64,000 nt of DNA from the NCBI RefSeq assembly GCF_031656215.1, contig NZ_CP134228.1, forward strand, positions 620,001-684,000, given 5' to 3'. Positions 45,672 to 53,511 of this stretch are shown in pieces. A model generated the notes under the pieces. It ran no database searches. It worked only from the letters and a program-made list of their open reading frames with translations, and was not told the origin of the DNA. A program made the position numbers and the translations under genes. Source of the stretch: Mesorhizobium koreense (GTDB lineage Bacteria; Pseudomonadota; Alphaproteobacteria; Rhizobiales; Rhizobiaceae). Position 1 is the first letter of the stretch. Each line of letters starts with the position of its first letter.

Positions 45672-46661
45672 ATGGCCCTGCCCGACATCCTGAAGAAGAA
45701 CCTGCGCCTTCCCGTCCTCGGCTCGCCGCTTTTCATCATCTCCCATCCGCCGCTGGTGCTTGCCCAGTGTAAGGCCGGGATCATCGGCGCTTTTCCGGCG
45801 CTCAACGCCCGTCCGCAACCGCAGCTCGATGAATGGCTGCACGAGATCGGGGAAGAACTGGCGGCGTACGACCGCGCGCATCCCGACCACCCGGCGGCAC
45901 CCTTCGCGGTCAACCAGATCGTGCACAAATCTAACGCGCGGCTGGAACAGGACCTGGCGCTCTGCGTGGAGCACAAGGTGCCGATCGTCATTTCCTCGCT
46001 CGGCGCCGTGCCGGAGGTAAACGACGCGGTCCATTCCTATGGCGGCATCGTACTGCACGACGTCATCCACGACCGCCATGCCCGCAAGGCGATCGAGAAG
46101 GGCGCCGACGGGCTGATCGCGGTGGCGGCCGGAGCCGGAGGCCATGCGGGCACGCTGTCGCCCTTCGCACTCGTCCAGGAAATCAGGCAATGGTTCGACG
46201 GGCCGCTGCTTCTTTCCGGCGCCATTGCCAATGGCGGTGCCATCCTCGGCGCCGAGGCGATGGGCGCCGACCTCGCCTATGTCGGCTCGCCCTTCATCGC
46301 CACCGTCGAAGCCCGCGCGCCGGACGCCTACAAGAAGATGATCGTGGAATCGAAGGCTGCGGACATCGTCTATTCGAACCTCTTCACCGGGATTCACGGC
46401 AACTATCTGAAAGGCTCCGTGCGCAACGCGGGCATGGACCCCGACAATTTGCCGTCTTCCGATCCCTCGGCGATGAGCTTCGCCGGCGGCTCGTCGAAAT
46501 CGAAGGCCTGGAAGGAAATATGGGGCTGTGGCCAGGGTATCGGCGTGGTGAAGGAAATCGTCCCGGCCCGCGCGCTGATCGATAGGCTGGCGCGTGAATA
46601 TGAAGAGGCGAAGGAGAGGTTGGTCTCGCGTTTCTCGACCGATAAGGCGCATGCGGCGTAG
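45672..46661 (+). CDS. Nitronate monooxygenase (2-nitropropane dioxygenase-like)
   Basis: This 329-aa FMN enzyme oxidises nitronates such as propionate-3-nitronate. The FMN phosphate and active-site region AVAAGAGGHAGTLSPFALV (about residues 155-173) carries the catalytic His. LLLSGAIANGGAILGAEAMGADLAYVGSPF follows, as in the family. The ATG at 45672 with GGGAGCAACCGC upstream is preferred over the longer frame. It is divergent from the membrane-anchored unknown gene. Confidence 0.9.
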   Translation: MALPDILKKNLRLPVLGSPLFIISHPPLVLAQCKAGIIGAFPALNARPQPQLDEWLHEIGEELAAYDRAHPDHPAAPFAVNQIVHKSNARLEQDLALCVEHKVPIVISSLGAVPEVNDAVHSYGGIVLHDVIHDRHARKAIEKGADGLIAVAAGAGGHAGTLSPFALVQEIRQWFDGPLLLSGAIANGGAILGAEAMGADLAYVGSPFIATVEARAPDAYKKMIVESKAADIVYSNLFTGIHGNYLKGSVRNAGMDPDNLPSSDPSAMSFAGGSSKSKAWKEIWGCGQGIGVVKEIVPARALIDRLAREYEEAKERLVSRFSTDKAHAA

Positions 46662-46763
46662 CGGCGCTTGACCTTACACCCACTGGAAGGATCAGGCTCC
46701 CTCCAGCGCGGCGCGGAACATGTGCTTTTGCCGGCGGCGCTTCAAAGCCGAGGTGTGAAAACC

Positions 46764-46880
46764 ATGATGACCGGTTCGGGCGCGATGATGGGCGGGATGA
46801 TGATCCTCTGGATCCTCGTGGCGGTCCTGCTCCTGCTGGGCATCGCCGCCCTGCTGAAATACCTGTTTACGAAAGGCTGA
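46764..46880 (+). CDS. 38-aa single-span membrane peptide
   Basis: MMTGSGAMMGGMM is followed by one long hydrophobic helix (about residues 14-33) and a basic end (KYLFTKG). GAGGTG lies eight nt upstream of the ATG. Met/Gly-rich starts with one TM helix occur in small proteins near metal-homeostasis genes, but nothing nearby confirms that. It follows the nitronate monooxygenase gene by about 100 nt. Confidence 0.5.
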   Translation: MMTGSGAMMGGMMILWILVAVLLLLGIAALLKYLFTKG

Positions 46881-46892
46881 TCCAAAACTCGT

Positions 46893-46928
46893 CGGCCTGC
46901 CGCCATCCCGGTGGATGGCGGCAGGCCG
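46893..46928 (-). terminator. Strong hairpin terminator between convergent small genes
   Basis: This is a perfect 16-bp stem (CGGCCTGCCGCCATCC / GGATGGCGGCAGGCCG) with a CGGT loop. On the minus strand it is followed by ACGAGTTTTGG, so it probably ends the MFS operon; it can also stop the plus-strand transcript. Confidence 0.75.
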
Positions 46929-46947
46929 GTGCCTTACTGGAGGTGCC

Positions 46948-47073
46948 TTACTGGAACAGCTTCATCGCATTGGACAGGGTCTGCAGGACGCCCAGCACGA
47001 GCGGGATGCCGACAAAACCCCAGGCCAATACCAGATGAAGCGTGGTCGTGCCGTTCTGATTGCCATTGCTCAT
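46948..47073 (-). CDS. MFS transporter small subunit (41 aa)
   Basis: A 41-codon ORF starts with ATG at 47073 directly after GAGGAGGATCGATC. It reads MSNGNQNGTTTLHLVLAWGF, then a single hydrophobic helix with VGIPLVLGVLQTL, and ends AMKLFQ. It lies 12 nt after the OFA-type MFS gene. Short single-span proteins of this size and position are known beside oxalate/formate antiporter-type carriers and are annotated as a small subunit. A 14-bp tandem duplication (46928-46955) covers its last codons and stop. Confidence 0.78.
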   Translation of the reverse strand: MSNGNQNGTTTLHLVLAWGFVGIPLVLGVLQTLSNAMKLFQ

Positions 47074-47085
47074 GATCGATCCTCC

Positions 47086-48489
47086 TCAGGCCCGCGCAGC
47101 CGCTTCGCCGGCGACGTCGAGCGCAGCGTCGTCCTCTTCCGGCTTCATGTGGTACTTCTTGTCCACGGCCTTCACCAGGAAATTGCAGATGAAGCCGATC
47201 ACCAGAAGTGCTGCCATGATGTACATGGTGGTGTTGTAGGCCTGCGCCTTCGGAACACCGTGGCTGACATTGTAGGCGCGGATGTAGTTGACCAGCACCG
47301 GCCCGAAGATGCCGGCCATCGACCAGGCCGTCAGCAGAAGGCCGTGGATGGCGCCGACATAGCGTGTGCCGTACATGTCCTTCAAATAGGCCGGTACGGT
47401 CGAGAAGCCGCCTCCATACATCGAGATGATGATGAGGAAGCAGAACACGAACAACGACACGCTGCCGATCGCGCCGGCGTGCGGGACCGTGCAGTAGAGG
47501 ATGAAGCCGAGCACCATGAACACGAAATAGGTGTTCTTGCGTCCGATATAGTCCGACACGGTCGCCCAGCAGAAACGCCCGCCCATGTTGAACAGGCTCA
47601 TCAGGCCGACGAAACCGGCGGCGGCGACCGGCGTGATGATGCCGGGGAACATCTCCTGGCTCATCGCCGAAGCCTGGCCGAGAACGCCGATGCCGGCGGT
47701 CACGTTCAGGCACAGCACCCACCAGATCAGCCAGAATTGCGGCGTCTTCAACGCGTCGTAGACGAAGACGTCGTTCTTGCTGATCAGCTTGTTCTCCTTC
47801 GGCGCCACATAGCCTTCCGGTGCCCAGTCATGCGGCGGCACGCGCACGATGATCGAGCCGACGATCATGAAGACGAAATAGACGACGCCGAGCACGACGA
47901 AGGTTTCCATCACGCCGATATGGGCGTCGGTAGTGAATTTCCTCATCAGCCATACCGACAGCGGCGCGGCGATGAAGGCGCCGCCGCCGAAGCCCATGAT
48001 CGCCATGCCGGTGGCCATGCCGGGCCGGTCGGGGAACCATTTGATCAGCGTCGAGACCGGCGAGATATAGCCGATGCCGAGCGCGATGCCGCCGATCACA
48101 CCGTAGCCGAGATAGATCAGCCACAGATTATGGATACTGACGCCGAAGGCGGAAATGAGAAAGCCGCCGGCCCAACAGCAGGCGGCGGTGAACATGGCCT
48201 TGCGCGGTCCACCCTCCTCGACCCAGCGGCCGAACACGGCCGACGAAACGCCGAGGAAGAAAATGGCGAGCGAGAAGATCCAGCCGAGCTGGGTCAGCTT
48301 CCAGTCGTCCGGCGCCGATTCGCTTATGCCGATCAGTTTCGTCATCGGCAGGTTGAAGACACTGAACGCATAGGCCTGACCGATGCAAAGATGTACGCAC
48401 AATGCCGCCGGCGGAACCATCCATCGGCTAAAACCTGGTCCGGCCACGGTGCGCGACCGGGCAAACCATCCCCCACTATCCTGTTGCAT
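47086..48489 (-). CDS. OFA-family MFS transporter (oxalate/formate antiporter-like)
   Basis: This 467-aa protein has twelve TM segments and the OFA pattern: WMVPPAALCVHLCIGQAYAFSVFNLPMTK at the start and GIALGIGYISPVSTLIKWFPDRPGMATGMAIMGFGGGA in TM4-5. Its C-terminal half contains GGRFCWATVSDYIGRKNTYF. I use the ATG at 48489 (GGGAGGACGAGGGT upstream). It moves small carboxylates; which one is unknown. It is followed by its 41-aa partner and preceded by a pair of 20-bp direct repeats. Confidence 0.9.
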   Translation of the reverse strand: MQQDSGGWFARSRTVAGPGFSRWMVPPAALCVHLCIGQAYAFSVFNLPMTKLIGISESAPDDWKLTQLGWIFSLAIFFLGVSSAVFGRWVEEGGPRKAMFTAACCWAGGFLISAFGVSIHNLWLIYLGYGVIGGIALGIGYISPVSTLIKWFPDRPGMATGMAIMGFGGGAFIAAPLSVWLMRKFTTDAHIGVMETFVVLGVVYFVFMIVGSIIVRVPPHDWAPEGYVAPKENKLISKNDVFVYDALKTPQFWLIWWVLCLNVTAGIGVLGQASAMSQEMFPGIITPVAAAGFVGLMSLFNMGGRFCWATVSDYIGRKNTYFVFMVLGFILYCTVPHAGAIGSVSLFVFCFLIIISMYGGGFSTVPAYLKDMYGTRYVGAIHGLLLTAWSMAGIFGPVLVNYIRAYNVSHGVPKAQAYNTTMYIMAALLVIGFICNFLVKAVDKKYHMKPEEDDAALDVAGEAAARA

Positions 48490-48525
48490 ACCCTCGTCCT
48501 CCCTAAAGCATCGACGACACATCGG

Positions 48526-48569
48526 AATTTATATCGCCATGCGACGTAAAATTTATATCGGGATGCGAC
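48526..48569. promoter_or_regulatory. Tandem 20-bp direct repeats upstream of the MFS gene
   Basis: Two copies of a 20-bp unit (48526-48545 and 48550-48569) differ only at two bases (ATATCGCCATGCGAC versus ATATCGGGATGCGAC) and repeat every 24 bp. They lie 37-80 nt upstream of the MFS start codon, over the expected promoter. This is a typical layout for a regulator binding two sites. Confidence 0.6.
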
Positions 48570-48753
48570 ATATGGCTACCCTCTAATATCTCGACCATAG
48601 TTTAACCTTGGGATAAGTTGGCGCCCGGAGTGTGCCTGGGCAAAGCGGCTGCTGTATACAATCGGGCGGTGCGCTGCCACGCGGCCGAAGTGTCTTGAAA
48701 TCGCGCGTCAATGCGGCTATCACCCGCGCCACAGGTGCATCGGCGCAGGGTTT

Positions 48754-48829
48754 GCCGCTTTAGCTCAGTTGGTAGAGCACATCATTCGTAATGATGGGGT
48801 CGCGTGTTCGAGTCACGCAAGCGGCACCA
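48754..48829 (+). tRNA. tRNA-Thr (anticodon CGT)
   Basis: A complete 76-nt cloverleaf with encoded CCA. The acceptor stem is GCCGCTT/AAGCGGC and the D loop contains AGTTGGTAGAG. The anticodon stem CATCA/TGATG surrounds TTCGTAA (anticodon CGT), and the T loop is TTCGAGT. It decodes ACG threonine codons. Confidence 0.96.
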
Positions 48830-48864
48830 TTCCCGCCCTGTTTCATTGGGCGAGCCGCCGGGCA

Positions 48865-50265
48865 TCAAAGCCGGTAAGCCGCCTTCGCCAGCCCGTATGC
48901 CAGGTCGCGCGCGATGGTTCGCGCTTCTTCCTCGTCCAGCCGGTGGTCGGCGACCAGACGCGCGAGATAAGCGCAATCAACGCGGCGGGCCATGTCATGG
49001 CGCGCGGGAATGGACAGATAGGCGCGCGTATCGTCGTTGAAGCCGACGGTGTTGTAGAAGCCGGCCGTCTCGGTCGTCGTCTCGCGGAAACGGCGCATCC
49101 CCTCCGGGCTGTCGAAGAACCACCAGGCGGGCCCGAGCTTCAGCGCCGGATAGTGGCCTGCAAGTGGAGCGAGCTCACGCGAATAGGCCGTTTCGTCGAG
49201 AGTGAAGAGAATGAGGGTGAGGCGCGGATCGTTGCCGAACGCGTCAAGTAGCGGCTTCAGCGCGCGGACATAGTCGGTCGGCTGCGGGATGTCGGCGCCC
49301 ATGTCCAGCCCGAACGCAGCGAATACACCCGGATTGTGGTTCCGGTACGAGCCCGGATGAATCTGCATGACCAGACCGTCGTCGACGCTCATGCGGGCCA
49401 TCTCGGTGAGCATCTGCGCCCGGAAGATCTCGGCATCCTCCGGCGAGACGGTGCCGGACAGGACACGCTCGAAGAGAAGGGCGGCGGCCGGTTGCGACAG
49501 GTCGGCGGTGCGGGCGGTCGGATGGCCGTGATCCGTCGCGGTCGCGCCGCGCTCCTTGAAATAGGCGCGCCGCGCGCGGTGTGCGGCGAGGTAGCCGTTC
49601 CAGTCGAGCGCGTTGCCGGTCATCTCGACCAGTTTCCGCACATTGTCGGCGAAACCGGTGCTATCGGGATTGACGACGGCGTCCGGCCGGTAGGTGGGAA
49701 CGACGCGGCCGTCCCAGCCCGAGGCGCGGATGGCATCATGCGAGGCGAGATCGTCGAGCGCGCTGTCCGTCGTCGCGATCACCTCGATATTGAATTTGCG
49801 ATAAAGCGCGCGCGGGCGCAGTTCCTCGGTCTGCAGCGCGTCGGAAATGCGGTCGTAGAGTGCATCGGCGTTGCCGGGGCCGAGCCGGTCGGCGATGCCG
49901 AACACGGTTTCGAGCGAATGCTCGAACCAGAGCCGTGAAGGCGTGCCGGCGAACAGATAGAAATTCTCGGCGAACAGGCGCCAGATCTTGCGGCCGTCCG
50001 CCTCCACCTCACCACCGTCGCGACGTGCGACACCGAGTTGTTCCAGCTTCACGCCCTGCGAATAGAGCATGCGCGTCACATAGTGGTCGGGCTTGACGAA
50101 GAGCGTGGCGGGGTCCGGGAAGGGCTCGTCCTTCGCATACCAGGCGGGATCGGTATGACCGTGCGGAGAGACGATGGGCAGGCCGGCGACTGCCTCATAA
50201 AGCCGCCGGGCGATTTCACGAGCCGACGGCTCGATCGGAAAAAGCCTGTCCGGATGCAGTGCCAT
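48865..50265 (-). CDS. uxaC: Glucuronate (uronate) isomerase
   Basis: UxaC converts D-glucuronate to D-fructuronate and D-galacturonate to D-tagaturonate. The 466-aa length and the opening LHPDRLFPIEPSAREIARRLYEAVAGLPIVSPHGHTDPAWYA are diagnostic; HGHTDP carries the metal-binding His pair. The C-terminal DETAYSRELAPLAGHYPALKLGPAWWFFDSPEGM is also conserved. GGGGGAGGAGA precedes the ATG. It stands alone here, without uxuA/uxaB neighbours in view. Confidence 0.95.
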   Translation of the reverse strand: MALHPDRLFPIEPSAREIARRLYEAVAGLPIVSPHGHTDPAWYAKDEPFPDPATLFVKPDHYVTRMLYSQGVKLEQLGVARRDGGEVEADGRKIWRLFAENFYLFAGTPSRLWFEHSLETVFGIADRLGPGNADALYDRISDALQTEELRPRALYRKFNIEVIATTDSALDDLASHDAIRASGWDGRVVPTYRPDAVVNPDSTGFADNVRKLVEMTGNALDWNGYLAAHRARRAYFKERGATATDHGHPTARTADLSQPAAALLFERVLSGTVSPEDAEIFRAQMLTEMARMSVDDGLVMQIHPGSYRNHNPGVFAAFGLDMGADIPQPTDYVRALKPLLDAFGNDPRLTLILFTLDETAYSRELAPLAGHYPALKLGPAWWFFDSPEGMRRFRETTTETAGFYNTVGFNDDTRAYLSIPARHDMARRVDCAYLARLVADHRLDEEEARTIARDLAYGLAKAAYRL

Positions 50266-50612
50266 TCTCCTCCCCCTCTATAAAATTCTTATTTTTTCGG
50301 GTCGCTTGGATGCGCCAAACAAAGCCTGTTGGCAACCCCGAGGCCTCGACAGGGTAGCCAAAGGGTCACCGGCGCGACGTGGCCCCAAATGAGATACTAT
50401 GGCAGAAAACCAGAAATCCGCTATCGACCGCCAGAATTCAAAGGACAATCAAGTCGCCTGATGGAACCGGTTGTGCCAAAAATGGCGGCGCGCCATGCGC
50501 CTCCCCATTCCATGTGCCTGGCAGCCGGAAAGGCTTGAGCGGCGGCGCGGTCAACGCATTGCCTGCCCCTTTCGTGATCGACGGCCAGGAAATTCTTCTC
50601 CCTGGTCGTAGC
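50266..50612. other. 347-nt gap between uxaC and bfr
   Basis: It contains an AT-rich stretch next to the uxaC start (TTCTTATTTTTTCGGG) that probably belongs to the uxaC promoter, and the 3' region of the bfr operon. I see no convincing ORF and no clear terminator hairpin. Confidence 0.4.
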
Positions 50613-51098
50613 CTATTCGGCGTCGTCAGCCGGAGCGGCGTTGAGCAGTCCGTAACGCTCCTCGCCAATCGACTTCAGAAGGTCGATCTGGGTCTCGAGA
50701 AAGTCGATATGGCCCTCCTCGTCCTTCAGCAACTCCTCGAAGAGCTGCATGGTGACGTAGTCGCCGCGATCGTGGCAGATTTCACGCGACTTCTTGTAGG
50801 AGGTGCGAGCGTCGTATTCGCCGGCAAGGTCGGCCTCAAGCACTTCCTTCACGTTCTGGCCGATGCGAAGCGGGGCGACGGACTGCGCGTTCGGGTGCCC
50901 TTCCAGGAAGATGATGCGCTCGATCAGCCGATCGGCGTGATGCATCTCCTCGATGGACTCCTCGCGCTCCTTCTTCGCCAGCTTCATGTAGCCCCAGTCT
51001 TCCAGAAGGCGATAATGCACCCAGTACTGATTGACCGCGCCAAGTTCGAGGAAAAGCGCCTCGTTAAGCCGCTCGATGACCTGCTTTTCGCCTTTCAT
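50613..51098 (-). CDS. bfr: Bacterioferritin
   Basis: This 161-aa subunit of the 24-mer iron-storage cage keeps the ferroxidase ligands Glu18, Glu51 and His54 and the heme-ligand Met52 ([21 protein letters not shown]). It also keeps the second pair in [23 protein letters not shown] precedes the ATG. Its start lies inside the 3' end of bfd (35-nt overlap). It ends an operon that begins behind an Irr-type box at 53512-53528, which would relieve it from repression when iron is plentiful. Confidence 0.96.
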   Translation of the reverse strand: MKGEKQVIERLNEALFLELGAVNQYWVHYRLLEDWGYMKLAKKEREESIEEMHHADRLIERIIFLEGHPNAQSVAPLRIGQNVKEVLEADLAGEYDARTSYKKSREICHDRGDYVTMQLFEELLKDEEGHIDFLETQIDLLKSIGEERYGLLNAAPADDAE

Positions 51099-51375
51099 GA
51101 TCCCTGCTCCCGTAGTGGCCGCGCAATCCGCGCACTCTATCCAGGAACGGAACTATATCATCGCCGTCGATTCTGGAACGGCGATGATATTCTTCCGTGA
51201 CCCGGATGATGATTTCCACCACATTCGGGAAGCAGCCGCAACACCGCCCTCGCTTACCCAGCGAATGATAGATCTTCGCGGGGACGATGAGTTGCCAGGG
51301 ATCGGCATCGAGAAGCGCGACGATCGCGGCCTCGATTTCCTTTTCCTGGATGATGTTGCAGTGACAGATCAACAT
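51064..51375 (-). CDS. bfd: Bacterioferritin-associated ferredoxin, [2Fe-2S]
   Basis: Bfd binds the bacterioferritin shell and passes electrons that release stored iron. The [2Fe-2S] ligands are visible as Cys4 and Cys6 (ICHCN) and the GRCCGCFPN motif (Cys45, Cys46, Cys48). The core is the usual 65 residues; a 35-40-residue polar tail, longer than the E. coli form, overlaps the bfr start. No clear ribosome site precedes its ATG, and only 27 nt separate it from the barrel gene, so it probably depends on upstream transcription. Confidence 0.92.
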   Translation of the reverse strand: MLICHCNIIQEKEIEAAIVALLDADPWQLIVPAKIYHSLGKRGRCCGCFPNVVEIIIRVTEEYHRRSRIDGDDIVPFLDRVRGLRGHYGSRDHERRKAGHRAA

Positions 51376-51402
51376 TTGGGACAGATCAGCATTCTGGTAA
51401 CA

Positions 51403-52521
51403 TCAGCATTCAGGCTTCGGGCCGCTCGTCGTGAAATTGAAGCATTTGGTCAGGCGGACGCCGAGCGTCTGGTTGTCAATGCCGCCCACATGCTCGAAAG
51501 CGTAGCCGACGCTCAGATCGTAGCCGCTTTCAAACCCGTAGCCGGCGGAAACCTGGACCAGATGGTCGGTGCCCTCGACCTGAAAATGCCGGATCTCGCC
51601 GGTCAGTTCGCCATGCCAGGGACCGCGCTTCAGCGACGTACCGAGCGTCGTATAGACCGCATTGTCATCAGCGCCGCCGTAGTTGCTGAAATAGGCGACC
51701 TCGCCAAGAACGCCAAATGTCACACCGTCGCCGATCTCGGTATCCTTGGCGACGCCGGCGATGACGCCGTTTTCGTCGCCATAGTCGCCGGAACCGGCGG
51801 AAAGGTGCCGATAGCCGAGGTTGTACTTGAAGCCCGGAAGGTTCGGGATCTCCTCGCCGAACAGCGTCACGGCGAAATTGTCGAGCCGCCCGGTATTGCC
51901 GGCACCGCCGTCGGCGAGATGAGCACGGCCGCGATTGGTGAAAAGCGATTCCGAAAGCACGGTGGTATCGGCGAAGAAAGTGTTCACCGCCAGCGTATGC
52001 TTGCCGAAATCGGTGTTGAACGTATAGGCGGCGCCGAGGCCCCAGACTTCGGAAAGCTCATAGTCCTCGGCATAGTTGGTGCCGAAAACGCCGGGGGCGA
52101 TATCCCAGGCGAAGCCGAAGGCCGGCTCGTGCTTGCCGGCGGTGAACGACCAGTTGCCGACATCCGCCTGGAAGTCGATCGTATCCATGTAGAGCCCGAT
52201 ATTGCACATGGTGCAATCCTTGGGCGGGATCGGATCCTTCACCTGTTCGAGCGTCAGGCCGAGATTGACCGAGAACACCTGCGTCAATCCCAGCTTCACC
52301 TCGAGCGTGTTCGAGCTGAGGTAGAGGTTGTTGAACTCGGCCGACGGATCCTGCGAATGGAACAGCCAGTCATTGTCGAATTCAAGATTGAGCTTGCCGG
52401 CGATATAAGGATAGTTCGGCGTCTCGGCGGCCTGGGCCGGCTTGGCATCGTCTGCGGCAAGGGCCGCCGTCGGCAGCGCAAAGGCCAGTCCCGCCGCGAT
52501 CAGCAAGGCATTCCTGTTCAT
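51403..52521 (-). CDS. Outer-membrane beta-barrel protein with two cysteine pairs
   Basis: This 372-aa protein has a signal peptide (residues 1 to about 23, ALAA) and alternating hydrophobic strands throughout, with many aromatic girdle residues: a porin or channel-type barrel. Unusually it has cysteines at C103-x-x-C106 (DCTMCN) and C360/C372. The likely barrel-ending Phe363 (TKCFNF) is followed by a 9-residue tail ending in Cys. GAGGGGAC precedes the ATG, which overlaps the stop of a 72-aa exported protein (ATGA). It is 27 nt ahead of bfd. The link to iron storage suggests iron or heme traffic; the substrate is unknown. Confidence 0.8.
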   Translation of the reverse strand: MNRNALLIAAGLAFALPTAALAADDAKPAQAAETPNYPYIAGKLNLEFDNDWLFHSQDPSAEFNNLYLSSNTLEVKLGLTQVFSVNLGLTLEQVKDPIPPKDCTMCNIGLYMDTIDFQADVGNWSFTAGKHEPAFGFAWDIAPGVFGTNYAEDYELSEVWGLGAAYTFNTDFGKHTLAVNTFFADTTVLSESLFTNRGRAHLADGGAGNTGRLDNFAVTLFGEEIPNLPGFKYNLGYRHLSAGSGDYGDENGVIAGVAKDTEIGDGVTFGVLGEVAYFSNYGGADDNAVYTTLGTSLKRGPWHGELTGEIRHFQVEGTDHLVQVSAGYGFESGYDLSVGYAFEHVGGIDNQTLGVRLTKCFNFTTSGPKPEC

Positions 52522-52736
52522 TTCATGTCCCCTCGGAAACCAACGGTAAGAAAATCTGTTACGGTATAACATCTCGCTATACAAACCCCGCTGCCGGAGC
52601 GCAATGCAAGGCTCGTCGAACCCACCCCGGGCGCCAACCGTGCCGCCGTCGCGCTTGCCGGCAATACCCAAATGGCCAGGGTGAGGGCCGCTGTCGCCAC
52701 GACGGCAAGACGCCTTTCCAGACCAACGCTGATCAT
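52518..52736 (-). CDS. Small exported protein, 72 aa, with CX3C
   Basis: The ATG at 52736 follows GAGGGCGACC. A signal peptide spans residues 1 to about 29 (RRLAVVATAALTLAIWVLPASA), leaving about 43 mature residues with Cys52-x3-Cys56 (CIARC). The stop overlaps the barrel start by 4 nt, and its own start is 8 nt after the preceding gene, so it is clearly part of the operon. I recognise no family. It could be a periplasmic metal or heme chaperone, or a plug for the barrel; both are guesses. Confidence 0.7.
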   Translation of the reverse strand: MISVGLERRLAVVATAALTLAIWVLPASATAARLAPGVGSTSLALRSGSGVCIARCYTVTDFLTVGFRGDMK

Positions 52737-52744
52737 GGTCGCCC

Positions 52745-53260
52745 TCAATGTACCGTCTGCCCGGAGGGCGCGCGGGCACGCATGAGGATGTCCTCGATGA
52801 CGCCGGCAGGGATCGGTAAAAGTTTCTGCTCGAAGCCGGAAAGGGCCGCGGCGAAGTCCCTTGCCGCCTCGCCTACCTCGCGCGCTCTCGGCGCACAGGC
52901 GAGCGCTCCAAGGCAAAGCTCCGCCGCACGGGCGTCCTCGTGCTGATTGGCGGCTATGATACCGAGCGTCAGGCATTCGTCGCGGCAGATATGATGCGCA
53001 CCGAAGGGAAAGGCGCGTAGCGGGCAATGCGCGCAACGCCCGAGCGTGCGGATGAAATGGGAAAGCTCGGCCAGCGCGACACGCGCGTCCGAACTGCCGA
53101 GAATATCCGAATAGAGCCCCCAAGCCATTTCCCACGGGACGACGGAGCCGGTATCGTAACCCGCCGTCCAGTGACGATAGCCTTCCAGGACAAGCTTTTC
53201 GGCCGGCCGCTCGAAATAGCAGCCCCCGAAGCAGTCACGATCCCCCACGCCGGATCGCAT
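52745..53260 (-). CDS. Eight-cysteine protein, 171 aa, unknown
   Basis: The protein has four cysteine pairs: C10-x3-C14 (CFGGC), C76-x2-C79 (CAHC), C92-x3-C96 (CRDEC) and C116-x5-C122, with His78, His89 and His90 nearby. No signal peptide or TM segment is visible, so it is cytoplasmic. The pattern suggests Fe-S, heme or zinc binding. The ATG at 53260 has GGGAG seven nt upstream and overlaps the 47-aa ORF by 26 nt. A single-base change in a G5 run would join the two frames, so it may be the main part of a roughly 211-aa protein. I cannot name it. Confidence 0.7.
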   Translation of the reverse strand: MRSGVGDRDCFGGCYFERPAEKLVLEGYRHWTAGYDTGSVVPWEMAWGLYSDILGSSDARVALAELSHFIRTLGRCAHCPLRAFPFGAHHICRDECLTLGIIAANQHEDARAAELCLGALACAPRAREVGEAARDFAAALSGFEQKLLPIPAGVIEDILMRARAPSGQTVH

Positions 53261-53378
53261 CGCCAACTCCCGCCGCCTTCGCGGCCGTAGGAAAATCGCA
53301 GGAATCGAGAACGGGAACGGCGGACCATTTGCGCAGCCCGCTCTCCGCGCCCGGAGGCAGGCTCATGGTATAGGACAT
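53235..53378 (-). CDS. 47-aa peptide, first gene of the Irr-box operon
   Basis: The ATG at 53378 follows a strong GGAGGTAACT. The product is soluble and has one cysteine (LDSCDFP). It has no signal peptide. It ends AIRRGGS at a TGA inside the next gene. It could be a separate peptide, a leader for coupled translation, or the N-terminus of the following Cys-rich protein if the GGGGG at 53242-53246 is a frameshift or sequence error. None of its sequence reminds me of a known family such as HemP. Confidence 0.6.
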   Translation of the reverse strand: MSYTMSLPPGAESGLRKWSAVPVLDSCDFPTAAKAAGVGDAIRRGGS

Positions 53379-53445
53379 AGTTACCTCCAATCGAAAGGGT
53401 CCAAGGCCCTGACATCAAAGGGATGCGCCTCAAGCGCGGTTGCGT

Positions 53446-53475
53446 CATAAACACTGCCGCGCGGGCGATTGTCAA
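53446..53475 (-). promoter_or_regulatory. Promoter of the iron operon
   Basis: On the minus strand a perfect TTGACA (53470-53475) is followed after 18 nt by TTTATG (53446-53451). This places the transcript start near 53440, about 60 nt before the first start codon and just downstream of the ICE box. Confidence 0.6.
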
Positions 53476-53511
53476 ATGCTATCTTTTAGAATTTCTCCAA
53501 CAAATCAATGA

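Noticed and set aside
53485-53498. Second full Irr box
   Set aside because: Only the left arm TTTAGAA is intact; the right side (TTTCTCC) breaks the symmetry, so it is noted only as a degenerate copy.
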